Assembly (NCBI GenBank): GCA_025929805.1
Contig: JAICPP010000028.1
Span: 1 to 21,634, forward strand
Direction: 5' to 3'
Source: Gemmatimonadales bacterium
GTDB lineage: Bacteria; Gemmatimonadota; Gemmatimonadetes; Gemmatimonadales; GWC2-71-9
Length of the DNA stretch: 21,634 nt
Shown: one piece after another, positions 1 through 7,531 of the stretch
Layout: each line of letters opens with the position of its first letter
Numbering within the stretch: the first letter of the stretch is position 1
The notes under the pieces: model-generated
Seen by the model: only the letters and a program-made list of their open reading frames with translations
The model's database searches: none
Told to the model about the DNA's origin: nothing
Program-made: the position numbers and the translations under genes

Positions 1-1559
1 GCACGGCGGTCGAACTCCACGGTCTCTGCGACATAGACCAGCGGCACGGCATACCGCTCCCCACCTGCCTCGGTGAGCAGCGCCCGCACGATAGCGAGTG
101 TCAACGGCACCCGGATGAGGAAGGTGCTACCCTGGTTCAGCTCGGAGCGTACTTCGAGCGTTCCCCCGAGTGCTCGAACTCGAGTCATGGCTACGTCTAC
201 ACCGACTCCCCGTCCGGAGACCCCGCTCACCTGTTGTGCGGTGGTGAAACCGGGCCGGGCCAGCACCCGCACCAGCAGGTCGTCACTCAACGTGTCGGTG
301 TCGGGCGCGGCGCCCTCCCGGCGGGCCTTGTCCAGGATCTTGGCCCGATCGATGCCGCGGCCGTCATCGACCACTCGGATAGCTACCGTGTTGCGCTCGC
401 GGGCGGCAGACAACAGGATCCGGCCCTGGGCAGGCTTCCCCGCCGCGGCCCGCTCAGCCGGCGACTCGATGCCGTGATCGGCGGCATTCCGGATCAGGTG
501 CAGCAGTGGCTCACCGATCTCGTCCAGAATCGAACGGTCGAGCTCGATGTCCTCGCCTTCCATGTCGAAGCGGATCTGCTTGCCCAGCTCGCGTGACAGG
601 TCCCGCACGAGACGGGGGAAACGCTCGAACACCTCGCCGACCGGAGTCATCCGGCATGCAATCACTTCGGCCTGCATGGCGGAAACGAGCCGGGCAATAC
701 GCTCGCTCACCTCACTCAGGATCCGGTCACCCGATTCGGCGGAGATCGTGCTCAGCCGGTTCTTGGCCACCACGAGCTCGCCAACCTGCTTCATCAGCAT
801 GTCCAGGCGCCGGAGGTCCACCCGGATCTGCCGGGTGTTCGCGCGAGCCTCGGCTCGAGAGCCGGCCGGCTCCTGGAACTGGACCGTCTCCACGTCTCCT
901 ACATCGCGGAGCGATGTAGCGATCTCGGCGTCCGAGAACCTCGTCTGCAGCCGGAAATCGAACCGGCCATCGAAATCATCACGCTCGAACTGAGCCGCGG
1001 CGGGACGCACCGCGCTCACTTCTCCCAGGCTCTCGGCCCGGCGGATGACTAGGGCTGCCCGTGCTCCCCGCATGATGGCGTCCGACCGGATCGCTACATG
1101 GATCGAGCGGAACCGCGGTGCATCCGACGCGCGGCGGGCTGGTGTCGGCTCCGGATTCTGCGTTGCCGCGTCGGGGTGGTGATCGCCGGAAGAAGCCTGA
1201 TCGAGCTCACTGATCAAACCCGCGTCGGCCGGCTCCTCACTGCCCGCGGCCGCGGCCTCGACGGCTCGCCCCAGAGCGTCAACCGCTCGAAAGAGGAGTT
1301 GAAAGAGCGAGGGGCTGGCCTGGAGCCGCCCTTTTCGTAACCCGTCGAGGAGGTTCTCGGTACGATGGGCCAGGTGGGCCACGGCGGCGTAGCCCATCGT
1401 GGCAGCCATGCCCTTGATGGTGTGGATGGCTCGGAAGAGACGGTCCACCGGCTCAGCGGCCGACGGCGCGCTCTCCCACGCCAGGAGCGAGCTGTTGCAG
1501 GCCTTGAGATGCTCGCGGCTTTCCGCGACGAAGAGAGCGGCGTATTTCGAGAGGTCCAT
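1..1559 (-). CDS. cheA: Chemotaxis histidine kinase CheA (3' end outside window)
   Basis: CheA autophosphorylates on a histidine in response to receptor and CheW input and passes the phosphate to CheY. The frame reads 519 codons from ATG at 1557-1559 to the left edge. An N-terminal Hpt domain (about 1-105) carries LFRAIHTIKGMAATMGY with the phospho-accepting His46. A Pro/Ala-rich linker (about 110-150) and a P2-like response-regulator-binding region follow. Next come the P3 dimerisation helices, then a P4 ATPase domain with N box LLHLIRNAADHGIE, G1 box VDDGRGID and G2 box SGRGVGVD. The final visible residues (LLTEAGGERYAVPLVYV) are the start of the P5 CheW-like domain, so only about 130 residues should be missing. 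It starts 3 bp after the cheY stop, without a strong Shine-Dalgarno, so it is probably translationally coupled to cheY. Family assignment is secure; which behaviour it controls cannot be read from the sequence. Confidence 0.97.
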   Translation of the reverse strand, partial: MDLSKYAALFVAESREHLKACNSSLLAWESAPSAAEPVDRLFRAIHTIKGMAATMGYAAVAHLAHRTENLLDGLRKGRLQASPSLFQLLFRAVDALGRAVEAAAAGSEEPADAGLISELDQASSGDHHPDAATQNPEPTPARRASDAPRFRSIHVAIRSDAIMRGARAALVIRRAESLGEVSAVRPAAAQFERDDFDGRFDFRLQTRFSDAEIATSLRDVGDVETVQFQEPAGSRAEARANTRQIRVDLRRLDMLMKQVGELVVAKNRLSTISAESGDRILSEVSERIARLVSAMQAEVIACRMTPVGEVFERFPRLVRDLSRELGKQIRFDMEGEDIELDRSILDEIGEPLLHLIRNAADHGIESPAERAAAGKPAQGRILLSAARERNTVAIRVVDDGRGIDRAKILDKARREGAAPDTDTLSDDLLVRVLARPGFTTAQQVSGVSGRGVGVDVAMTRVRALGGTLEVRSELNQGSTFLIRVPLTLAIVRALLTEAGGERYAVPLVYVAETVEFDRR

Positions 1560-1562
1560 GGG

Positions 1563-1925
1563 TTACGCCAGGACGCGCTGGACCGCCTCGAGGACCCTGG
1601 ATGGCTGGAATGGCTTCACCACGAAATCCTTGGCCCCGGCCTGAATGGCTTCGACCACCAGTGCTTGCTGGCCCATGGCGCTGCACATCAGGATTTTGGC
1701 TTCGGGATCGCTCTTGCAGATTTCCCGGACGGCCTCGATGCCGCCCATGTCGGGCATCACGATGTCCATGGTGACCAGATCGGGCTTGAGCTCCCGATAT
1801 TTCTGCACCGCCTGCACCCCGGACTCGGCCTCCCCAACCACCTCAAAGCCGGCCTGGCTCAGGATGTCGCTGATCATCGTGCGCATGAAAATGGCGTCGT
1901 CACAGACCAGTACCGTGTGGTTCAC
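1563..1925 (-). CDS. cheY: Chemotaxis response regulator CheY
   Basis: Single receiver domain of 120 residues with no output domain, as expected for CheY, which binds the flagellar switch when phosphorylated. The acidic pocket Asp9/Asp10 (VCDD), phospho-acceptor Asp54 (VTMDIVMPDM), Ser82 (MCSAMGQQ) and Lys104 (FVVKPF) are all present. The MCSAMGQQ and AIQAGAKDFVVKPF stretches resemble the CheY of Bacillus and archaea more than the enterobacterial type. The start is GTG at 1923-1925, supported by a strong Shine-Dalgarno 5 bp upstream. It lies 11 bp after cheW and 3 bp before cheA in the same direction. A different single-domain receiver role is possible, but the position between cheW and cheA makes CheY the natural call. 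Confidence 0.96.
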   Translation of the reverse strand: MNHTVLVCDDAIFMRTMISDILSQAGFEVVGEAESGVQAVQKYRELKPDLVTMDIVMPDMGGIEAVREICKSDPEAKILMCSAMGQQALVVEAIQAGAKDFVVKPFQPSRVLEAVQRVLA

Positions 1926-1928
1926 AGG

Positions 1929-1936
1929 CTCCTCCC
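1929..1936 (-). promoter_or_regulatory. Strong ribosome binding site of cheY
   Basis: On the minus strand GGGAGGAG sits in the 11 bp cheW-cheY gap; its GGAGG core ends 5 bp before the GTG start of cheY. It decides the start. It also makes cheY one of the few genes of this cluster with its own good initiation signal, which may set CheY above its neighbours in stoichiometry (inference). Confidence 0.75.
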
Positions 1937-2374
1937 TTAGCCTCCGATGATCGGCGCAAAGACGGCATCGACGTCGAGCAGAATGAAGTGCCGGTCCGCT
2001 TGGAGTCCCACCGCCTTGACCAGCCGGGGGTCGACCCCAGGGAGCTCTCGACGTTCCACCACGCTGGAAGTGGGAACCTCGAGAAAGTCCAGCACCTGCC
2101 CTACGCCGAGCCCATAGCTCCTGCCCTTCACCTCGAGCACGACAATGGCGCCCTCGTCGGACTCCCGGCGCTCCTGCTGGAGGAGGAGGTGTCCATCGAG
2201 CACGGTAAGCAGGCTGCCTCGAACGTTGACCAGCCCTTCGACCGTGTCCGGTACTCCGGGTATTCGGGTAGCCGGAAGGCGAGGGAGGATCTCACGCACG
2301 ATCCCTGCCGGGGCCGCGCAAACAACCTCACCGATTCGAAAGATGACGGCGTGTAGCGCGGGAGAGTTAGCCAT
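1937..2374 (-). CDS. cheW: Chemotaxis coupling protein CheW
   Basis: CheW is the adaptor that links chemoreceptors to CheA. The 145-residue product is a single CheW/SH3-like domain: HAVIFRIGEVVCAAPAGIVREIL at the N terminus, GVPDTVEGLVNVRGSLLTVLD in the middle (the conserved NxRG turn), and AVGLQADRHFILLDVDAVF at the C terminus. The frame stays open 20 codons further upstream to another ATG (2434), but that would lie deep inside rluD. The ATG at 2372-2374, which overlaps the rluD stop by 8 bp (ATGGCTAA), gives the usual CheW length and is preferred. Translation is therefore probably coupled to rluD. It is followed by cheY and cheA, making a minimal signalling core without visible receptor, cheB or cheR genes in the window. 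Confidence 0.93.
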   Translation of the reverse strand: MANSPALHAVIFRIGEVVCAAPAGIVREILPRLPATRIPGVPDTVEGLVNVRGSLLTVLDGHLLLQQERRESDEGAIVVLEVKGRSYGLGVGQVLDFLEVPTSSVVERRELPGVDPRLVKAVGLQADRHFILLDVDAVFAPIIGG

Positions 2375-3446
2375 CTCTATTGAAGAACCGAAGATAGCCA
2401 AGCGGGTCAGGGCGAGCAACCAGTTCTTCGCCACCTGCTGCGATCAACGCCGGACGCAGGTCCAGAGGCCATTCGGAGGTGAACTCGAGTGGTGCTCCGC
2501 TCACAGGATGGCGGAATGCCAGAGCCGCAGCATGCAGAGCCTGCCGAGGAGTGGCTCGCGCGATCCGATCCGCGGCCCGGCGCTGAGCCCCCGAGATTCG
2601 GCGGCTCCCTCCGCCGCCGTACACCGGGTCGCCCACGACAGGATGCCCCACATGCTCCAGGTGGAGCCGGATCTGGTGAGTTCGGCCGGTGTGCAGCTCG
2701 AGGCGCAGGAGCTCGACTACGTCGAACCGTGCCACCACCCAAGCATCGGTCCGTGCGGCGCGGCCCCGAGGCGCCACGACCATACGCTTGCGGTCCTGGG
2801 GGTGACGAGTAATGGGGGCGTCAATCGAAAGGGGGCTGGAATCCAGATGGCCCCAGGCCAGGGCCGCGTACATTCGGCGCACCCACCGAGCCGCAATCGC
2901 GGCGCCGAGGCGGCGGTGGGTCAGATCGGTCTTGGCCACGATCATGAGCCCGGACGTGTCGCGGTCGAGCCGGTGAACGATGCCCGGCCTCCCTTCCGCT
3001 CCGCCCGCCAGGGTGGTGCCGCGCGCGACCAGCGCATTGACCAGGGTGTCGTCCCAGTGCCCCGGAGCCGGGTGCACCACCAAACCAGCCGGTTTGTCGA
3101 TCACGGCGAGGTGTTCGTCTTCGAAGACGAGCGTGAGTGGAATGGCGCGCGGTTGGAGAGTACGTGGTGGCTGGTGCTCGGGCATCCGTACTGTGACCTG
3201 CTCTCCCCGCGAGAGAACGCGGGAAGCACGGGCCGGCTTCCCTTCCACCATGATCAGCTTTTGAGCTACGAGGCGCGCTGCCTGGGTGCGAGAGAGACCG
3301 AGCTGATCCGCGAGGAAACGATCGAGACGCTCGGTTTGATCGGTGAGGACTGTGAACTGAATCGGTTTGGCGGAGGAGTCGTCGTCAGAATGGCCGGGTT
3401 CCTCCTGCCCCGCGAGCCGGCTGCCCTGCGTTCCTGCCTTCCTCAC
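2367..3446 (-). CDS. rluD: 23S rRNA pseudouridine synthase, RluD/RluA family
   Basis: Isomerises uridines to pseudouridine in 23S rRNA (family knowledge; the exact target is not readable). An S4 RNA-binding domain (about 39-88, RLDRFLADQLGLSRTQAARL) precedes the RluA catalytic domain with the signature GIVHRLDRDTSGLMIVAKT, where catalytic Asp161 lies in HRLD. The later motif LHTGRTHQIRLHLEHVGHP and GDPVYGG complete the fold. I chose GTG at 3444-3446, which overlaps the lspA stop as GTGA and gives 359 residues. An ATG 16 codons upstream (3494) would overlap lspA by 52 bp and add a poor-looking leader. It occupies the place of ylyB in B. subtilis (after lspA). The symbol rluD is by family resemblance; another RluA-class paralogue is possible. 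Confidence 0.9.
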   Translation of the reverse strand: MRKAGTQGSRLAGQEEPGHSDDDSSAKPIQFTVLTDQTERLDRFLADQLGLSRTQAARLVAQKLIMVEGKPARASRVLSRGEQVTVRMPEHQPPRTLQPRAIPLTLVFEDEHLAVIDKPAGLVVHPAPGHWDDTLVNALVARGTTLAGGAEGRPGIVHRLDRDTSGLMIVAKTDLTHRRLGAAIAARWVRRMYAALAWGHLDSSPLSIDAPITRHPQDRKRMVVAPRGRAARTDAWVVARFDVVELLRLELHTGRTHQIRLHLEHVGHPVVGDPVYGGGGSRRISGAQRRAADRIARATPRQALHAAALAFRHPVSGAPLEFTSEWPLDLRPALIAAGGEELVARPDPLGYLRFFNRDG

Positions 3447-3973
3447 GCCGCCGAGGCGGACTCCGCCTCCGGTCGGCGAGCATCTTCCCGCCACAGCGAG
3501 ATGGCCAGGGCAATGGCGCCGCAGCTCACCGCGATGTCCGCGACATTGAACGTGGGCCAGCGAAGAGCGCCCACACCGACATCCAGGAAGTCCACCACGC
3601 CGCGCGGGCTGCGGATCCGGTCGATGAGATTCCCCACTGCGCCGCCGGCAACCAGGCCCAGGGCAAGCTGGCGGAACCGATCACCCGGCGGACTGCCGCG
3701 CGACATGCGGTTGAGGACGAACACCGCGATGACAGCAACGGTGAAGAAGATCCAGCGGGAATACGGCCCCACATGCAGGCCAAAGGCGGCTCCCGGGTTG
3801 TATACCAGTCGAAGCTGAAACCAGTCACCAAACACCGAGATCCCCGGAGTCCGAAGCAGGGTGGCCTCGGCGATCAATTTGGTGATCAGGTCGAGCACGA
3901 TGGTCCCCAATGCCGCCCATACAAACACCCGCCGCTCCCGGCCGGGCAAGGATGGCTCAACGGCGCTTGCCAT
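3443..3973 (-). CDS. lspA: Lipoprotein signal peptidase (signal peptidase II)
   Basis: Membrane aspartyl protease that cuts the signal peptide from diacylglyceryl-modified prolipoproteins. The 176-residue product has four hydrophobic segments and the family motifs: VYNPGAAFG (about 58-65), GNLIDRI with catalytic Asp118, and FNVADIAVSCG with catalytic Asp146. The frame runs 27 codons further upstream, but ATG at 3971-3973 is preferred. It is preceded by AAGGAG (3984-3989) and AGAGGA, and it gives the normal LspA length. It overlaps the upstream zinc-finger gene by 17 bp and ends in a GTGA overlap with rluD. The order ileS, DksA-like, lspA, rluD-like is the same as ileS-ylyA-lspA-ylyB in Bacillus. 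The large protease at 17222 is a plausible substrate in this window. Confidence 0.96.
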   Translation of the reverse strand: MASAVEPSLPGRERRVFVWAALGTIVLDLITKLIAEATLLRTPGISVFGDWFQLRLVYNPGAAFGLHVGPYSRWIFFTVAVIAVFVLNRMSRGSPPGDRFRQLALGLVAGGAVGNLIDRIRSPRGVVDFLDVGVGALRWPTFNVADIAVSCGAIALAISLWREDARRPEAESASAA

Positions 3974-4340
3974 CTTCCTCTTTCTCCTTGCAGGTGATGC
4001 AGAGACGGGCGTGGGGCAAGGCGTCGAGCCGCTCGAAGTTGATTTCCTGGCCACACTGCTGACAGTGTCCGAACTGCTCGGGGTTGCCGTAGAGCCGTCG
4101 GAGCGCCTCGTTCACATGCCAGAGATAGCGGCCCTCCTGGGACGCAAAGAGAAACTGCTTTTCCCGCTCCATTGCATCGGTTCCCTGATCGGCCATATGG
4201 AACGAATAGGAGGAGAGATCGCCGTCGGAGGACTGTAAAGTCGCGTTGAACGATTCGTCGTAGTAGCCCAGCTCCTTCATGACCCGGGCTCGCTCTTCCA
4301 TCAGGCGCTTCTCGAGATATGCCAGCTGTTTCTTATTCAT
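3957..4340 (-). CDS. DksA/TraR-type C4 zinc-finger protein (YlyA-like)
   Basis: 127-residue protein: an N-terminal coiled coil (about 1-90) followed by a DksA/TraR zinc finger with Cys93, Cys96, Cys114 and Cys117 (HCQQCGQEI ... RLCITCKEK). DksA proteins enter the RNA polymerase secondary channel and modulate initiation with ppGpp. The canonical acidic tip DxxDxA is not present here; the corresponding stretch reads MADQGTDAMEREK. This resembles the Gram-positive YlyA/YteA group, so a DksA-like stringent-response role should not be assumed. Its position between ileS and lspA is that of ylyA in B. subtilis. The start ATG overlaps the ileS stop by one base (TAATG). Confidence 0.88.
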   Translation of the reverse strand: MNKKQLAYLEKRLMEERARVMKELGYYDESFNATLQSSDGDLSSYSFHMADQGTDAMEREKQFLFASQEGRYLWHVNEALRRLYGNPEQFGHCQQCGQEINFERLDALPHARLCITCKEKEEDGKRR

Positions 4341-7300
4341 TACCTGTCCGTAGGTTGTGGGCCGGCTGAGGTCCGACCGTCCAAATAGCGTTGCACTCCC
4401 ACCACTACCCCGTACCCGTCTACGTCCACCCGCTGCTCCAGGTCGGGCGAAGGCGCACGCGCGCCGACTTCCAGACCCCGCGCCAGGGTTTCTCCCCGGA
4501 TGAATCCGGCGTGGTTGTTCACCGCATCGACGACGGGCTGATCACCATCGATCCAAAGGGCGATCCGATCGGTGTAGGCGTAACCCGCCTCCTTGCGAAG
4601 GCGCTGCACCCGGTTCACCACCTCGCGAGCGAGACCCTCGCGACGAAGCGCCTCATCGAGTCGCGGGTCCAGGGCGGCCACAAAGGCTCCATTGCTCTGG
4701 ACCAACCAATCGGTTGCGACTTCGCGCTCGACCGCTATGTCTTCCGGCAGGTAGGTCACAGGCTCACCCTCGAGCTCCAGGGTAGCCGGACTACCAGCCT
4801 CGAGACCCTGAAGCTGGAGCGGCGTAAGCGTTGCCGCCGCGGCGGCCACCGCCGGGGTGCGTTTGCCGTACCGCTTCCCCAGGGTGCGAAAGTTCGGCTT
4901 GGGCCGAAGTCGCACCAGGTCAGTATCGGACGCAACGACCTCGACCTTTTTGACGTTTACTTCCAGCCGCAGCAGCTCCAGTAGGTCGTCCAGCGTCGCT
5001 CCTCGCACTCCACCGGGCACCGCTACCTGCATCCGGCCGAGTGGCTGCCTTACCCGAATGTTGCGCTCCTCACGAGCGGAGCGTGCCAGGGATGCCAGCC
5101 GCCGCACCGCATCCATGGCCGCCTCCAAGTCCGGTACCACCTGCCCCTGCGGTACCGGAAACCCGGAAAGGTGCACCGATGTTCCCGTCAGCGCCCGGTG
5201 CAGCCAATCACTCACGAACGGAGCGGCCGGTGCCAGCAGTCGGACTACCGTGCTCAAGGCCTCGTGCAACGTTGCCAGCGCCGCGGGATCCGCGGTCGAA
5301 TCGGGAGCCCAGAAGCGAGCCCGGTTCACTCGCACGTACCATTGCGACACGTCATCGACTACAAAATCCATGATCGCTCGTACCCCGGCCGTCACGTCGT
5401 ACCGGGTCCAGGCCTGCTTCACGGCCTCGACCGTCCCATCCAGGCGGCTCCGCAACCAGCGGTCCACTAGAGGCCGCTCGCCAAGCGGCGGTGACTCGGC
5501 CGGCGTCCACTCGCCGGCATAGCCGGCAAAGAAGGTGTAGCTGTTCTTCAGTGCGTTGAAGAACTTCCCCGCTACTTCGGGGATGGTGCGGGGATCGAAC
5601 CGCTTCGGCAGCCATACCTGACTGGATGCGAGAAGATACAACCGGATGGTATCGGCACCGAACTGCTCGATCATCTCCCAGGGATCCACCACGTTGCCTT
5701 TGCTCTTTGACATCTTCTGGCCCTCGGCATCGAGAACCAGCTCGTTCACGATCACGTGGCGGTAGGCCAGACTATCGAACGCAGCGGTAGCGATGGCCAG
5801 CAGCGAGTAAAACCAGCCGCGGGTCTGATCCACGCCCTCGCAGATGAAGTCGGCGGGGAAGTGCCGCTCGAACTCTGCCTGATGCTCGAAGGGATAGTGC
5901 CACTGAGCATACGGCATTGCCCCGGAATCGAACCAGGTATCGATCACCTCGGGCGTGCGGCGCATTACCCCCCCGCACCGACAGCTCCAGCTGAACTGAT
6001 CGATGAAGGGCTTGTGGGGATCGAACTCGGCGGGGAGCGGGCGTCCCCAGCGCTCGGCCAACTGGGCGTAGCTCCCAATCACCTCCACATGGGAGGGCTC
6101 CTGATCGCAGGACCAGACCGGTAGCGGCGTGCCCCAGTACCGATCCCGGGATAGCGCCCAATCGACATTGTTCTCTAGCCACTCGCCGAACCTGCCCGAG
6201 CCTACCTCCGGTGGATGCCAATCCACCTGCCGGTTGAGCTCCAGCATGCGGCCCTTCACCGCTGAAGTACGCACGAACCAGGAATCGCGAGCATAGTAGA
6301 TGAGCGGGCTCGAACACCGCCAGCAATGGGGGTAGGTATGGGTGTGCGGCTGGGTCCAATGCCAGCGCCCCTCCTGCTTGAGCCGCTGGATGATCAGATC
6401 GTTGGTCTCCCGCGCCGTCACCAACCGTCCTTCGATCTCCGGCCATGCCGTCCCGGCGAACGTTCCGTCCGGCGACACCGGCCGCACCAGGGCAAGACCC
6501 TGCTCATGTCCCGCCTGGAAATCATCGGCTCCGAAGGCAGGGGCCATATGGACCATGCCGGACCCGTCTTCTGCGCTTACGAACTCGGCTGCAATGACCA
6601 GCCGCGACTTTCGATCTTCGGGCAATGGTACGACCTCCAGCGGGCGTCGGTACCGCTGGCCGATGAGGTCGCTCCCCTTGAAGGTGCGAACGGCACCGAG
6701 CTCGCTGAACGTGGGCGCGCCGCGCTGAGCGCTGCTCGGCAACGAGGCCGCCCTGGAGGTTGCCAGAATGATTCTGCGGTCGCCCACCGCGTATTCACCG
6801 TATTCCAGCTCGGGATGTACGGCGACGGCGACGTTCGCCAGCAGGGTCCAGGGCGTAGTAGTCCAGACCAGGAGCTGACGACTGGGATCCACCTCGAGCG
6901 GAAAGGTCACATAGATCGAATTCGTGGTGACGGTCTCGTAGCCCTGTGCCAGCTCGTGACTCGAGAGCACCGTGCCGCAGCGCGGGCAATAGGGCAGCAC
7001 CCGATGGCCGCGGTTCAGCAGGCTTCGCTGGTGCAGCCGCTGGAGCAGCCACCAGACGGTCTCGATGTACTCTCTGCTGCAAGTGACGTAGGGATGATCG
7101 TAGTCGAGCCAGTAGGCAATCCGGTCCGACAAGCTTTCCCACTCCGCCTGATACTTGAAGACGCTCTTGCGGGCACGGGCGTTGAACTCCTCCACGCCGA
7201 AGCGCTCGATGTCCTTCTTGCCGCTCAGCTCGAGCTCCTTCTCCACCTCGATCTCGACCGGGAGCCCGTGGGTATCCCAGCCGGCAATACGGGTAACCGA

Positions 7301-7531
7301 TTCCCCCTGCATGGAGTGGAATCGGCACACCAGGTCCTTGATGGTTCGGGAGAACACGTGGTGAATGCCGGGTCGCCCGTTGGCCGTCGGCGGACCCTCG
7401 TAGAACACGAACGGGGGGCCGTCTCTCCGCGCATCCACCGTCTGATGGAAGAGCCGCTCCTGCTTCCATAGCGCGAGCTGGCGTTGTTCCAGCTCGTTGA
7501 GTGTGAGGTCGGGCCAGGACGGAAATGCCAC
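4340..7531 (-). CDS. ileS: Isoleucyl-tRNA synthetase, IleRS2-like, with GIHH in place of HIGH
   Basis: Class I synthetase charging tRNA-Ile. The 1063-residue protein shows the Rossmann fold start PPTANGRPGIHHVFSRTIKD, the CP1 editing domain (WTTTPWTLLANVAV; GMVHMAPAFGADDF with the conserved editing Asp), a Cys pair YCPRCG, and the WENNVDW-type catalytic stretch (GRFGEWLENNVDWALSRDRY). KMSKS is at residues 606-610, and a long anticodon-binding domain follows. The C-terminal zinc ribbon of IleRS1 is not seen, and the overall look is the IleRS2 (eukaryote-like) type. The HIGH signature reads Gly55-Ile-His57-His58, the first and third residues being exchanged. The start is GTG at 7529-7531, overlapping the phosphorylase stop by one base (TAGTG). 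No second ileS is visible, so this is presumably the housekeeping enzyme. Confidence 0.97.
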   Translation of the reverse strand: MAFPSWPDLTLNELEQRQLALWKQERLFHQTVDARRDGPPFVFYEGPPTANGRPGIHHVFSRTIKDLVCRFHSMQGESVTRIAGWDTHGLPVEIEVEKELELSGKKDIERFGVEEFNARARKSVFKYQAEWESLSDRIAYWLDYDHPYVTCSREYIETVWWLLQRLHQRSLLNRGHRVLPYCPRCGTVLSSHELAQGYETVTTNSIYVTFPLEVDPSRQLLVWTTTPWTLLANVAVAVHPELEYGEYAVGDRRIILATSRAASLPSSAQRGAPTFSELGAVRTFKGSDLIGQRYRRPLEVVPLPEDRKSRLVIAAEFVSAEDGSGMVHMAPAFGADDFQAGHEQGLALVRPVSPDGTFAGTAWPEIEGRLVTARETNDLIIQRLKQEGRWHWTQPHTHTYPHCWRCSSPLIYYARDSWFVRTSAVKGRMLELNRQVDWHPPEVGSGRFGEWLENNVDWALSRDRYWGTPLPVWSCDQEPSHVEVIGSYAQLAERWGRPLPAEFDPHKPFIDQFSWSCRCGGVMRRTPEVIDTWFDSGAMPYAQWHYPFEHQAEFERHFPADFICEGVDQTRGWFYSLLAIATAAFDSLAYRHVIVNELVLDAEGQKMSKSKGNVVDPWEMIEQFGADTIRLYLLASSQVWLPKRFDPRTIPEVAGKFFNALKNSYTFFAGYAGEWTPAESPPLGERPLVDRWLRSRLDGTVEAVKQAWTRYDVTAGVRAIMDFVVDDVSQWYVRVNRARFWAPDSTADPAALATLHEALSTVVRLLAPAAPFVSDWLHRALTGTSVHLSGFPVPQGQVVPDLEAAMDAVRRLASLARSAREERNIRVRQPLGRMQVAVPGGVRGATLDDLLELLRLEVNVKKVEVVASDTDLVRLRPKPNFRTLGKRYGKRTPAVAAAAATLTPLQLQGLEAGSPATLELEGEPVTYLPEDIAVEREVATDWLVQSNGAFVAALDPRLDEALRREGLAREVVNRVQRLRKEAGYAYTDRIALWIDGDQPVVDAVNNHAGFIRGETLARGLEVGARAPSPDLEQRVDVDGYGVVVGVQRYLDGRTSAGPQPTDR

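Noticed and set aside
2375..2434. Upstream ATG extending cheW by 20 codons
   Set aside because: It would overlap rluD by 68 bp and add residues with no counterpart in CheW proteins; the inner ATG gives the usual start of the domain.
3447..3494. Upstream ATG extending rluD by 16 codons into lspA
   Set aside because: The GTG in the GTGA overlap fits the junction pattern of the cluster and already leaves a 39-residue leader before the S4 domain.
2145..3818. 557-codon open frame on the plus strand opposite rluD and lspA
   Set aside because: Its product is low-complexity and resembles no family, while the opposite strand carries two complete, motif-rich genes. Long antisense frames are expected in such GC-rich codon-biased DNA.
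6326..7471. 381-codon open frame on the plus strand opposite ileS
   Set aside because: It is a shadow of the conserved IleRS coding strand, without domain, signal or initiation site.
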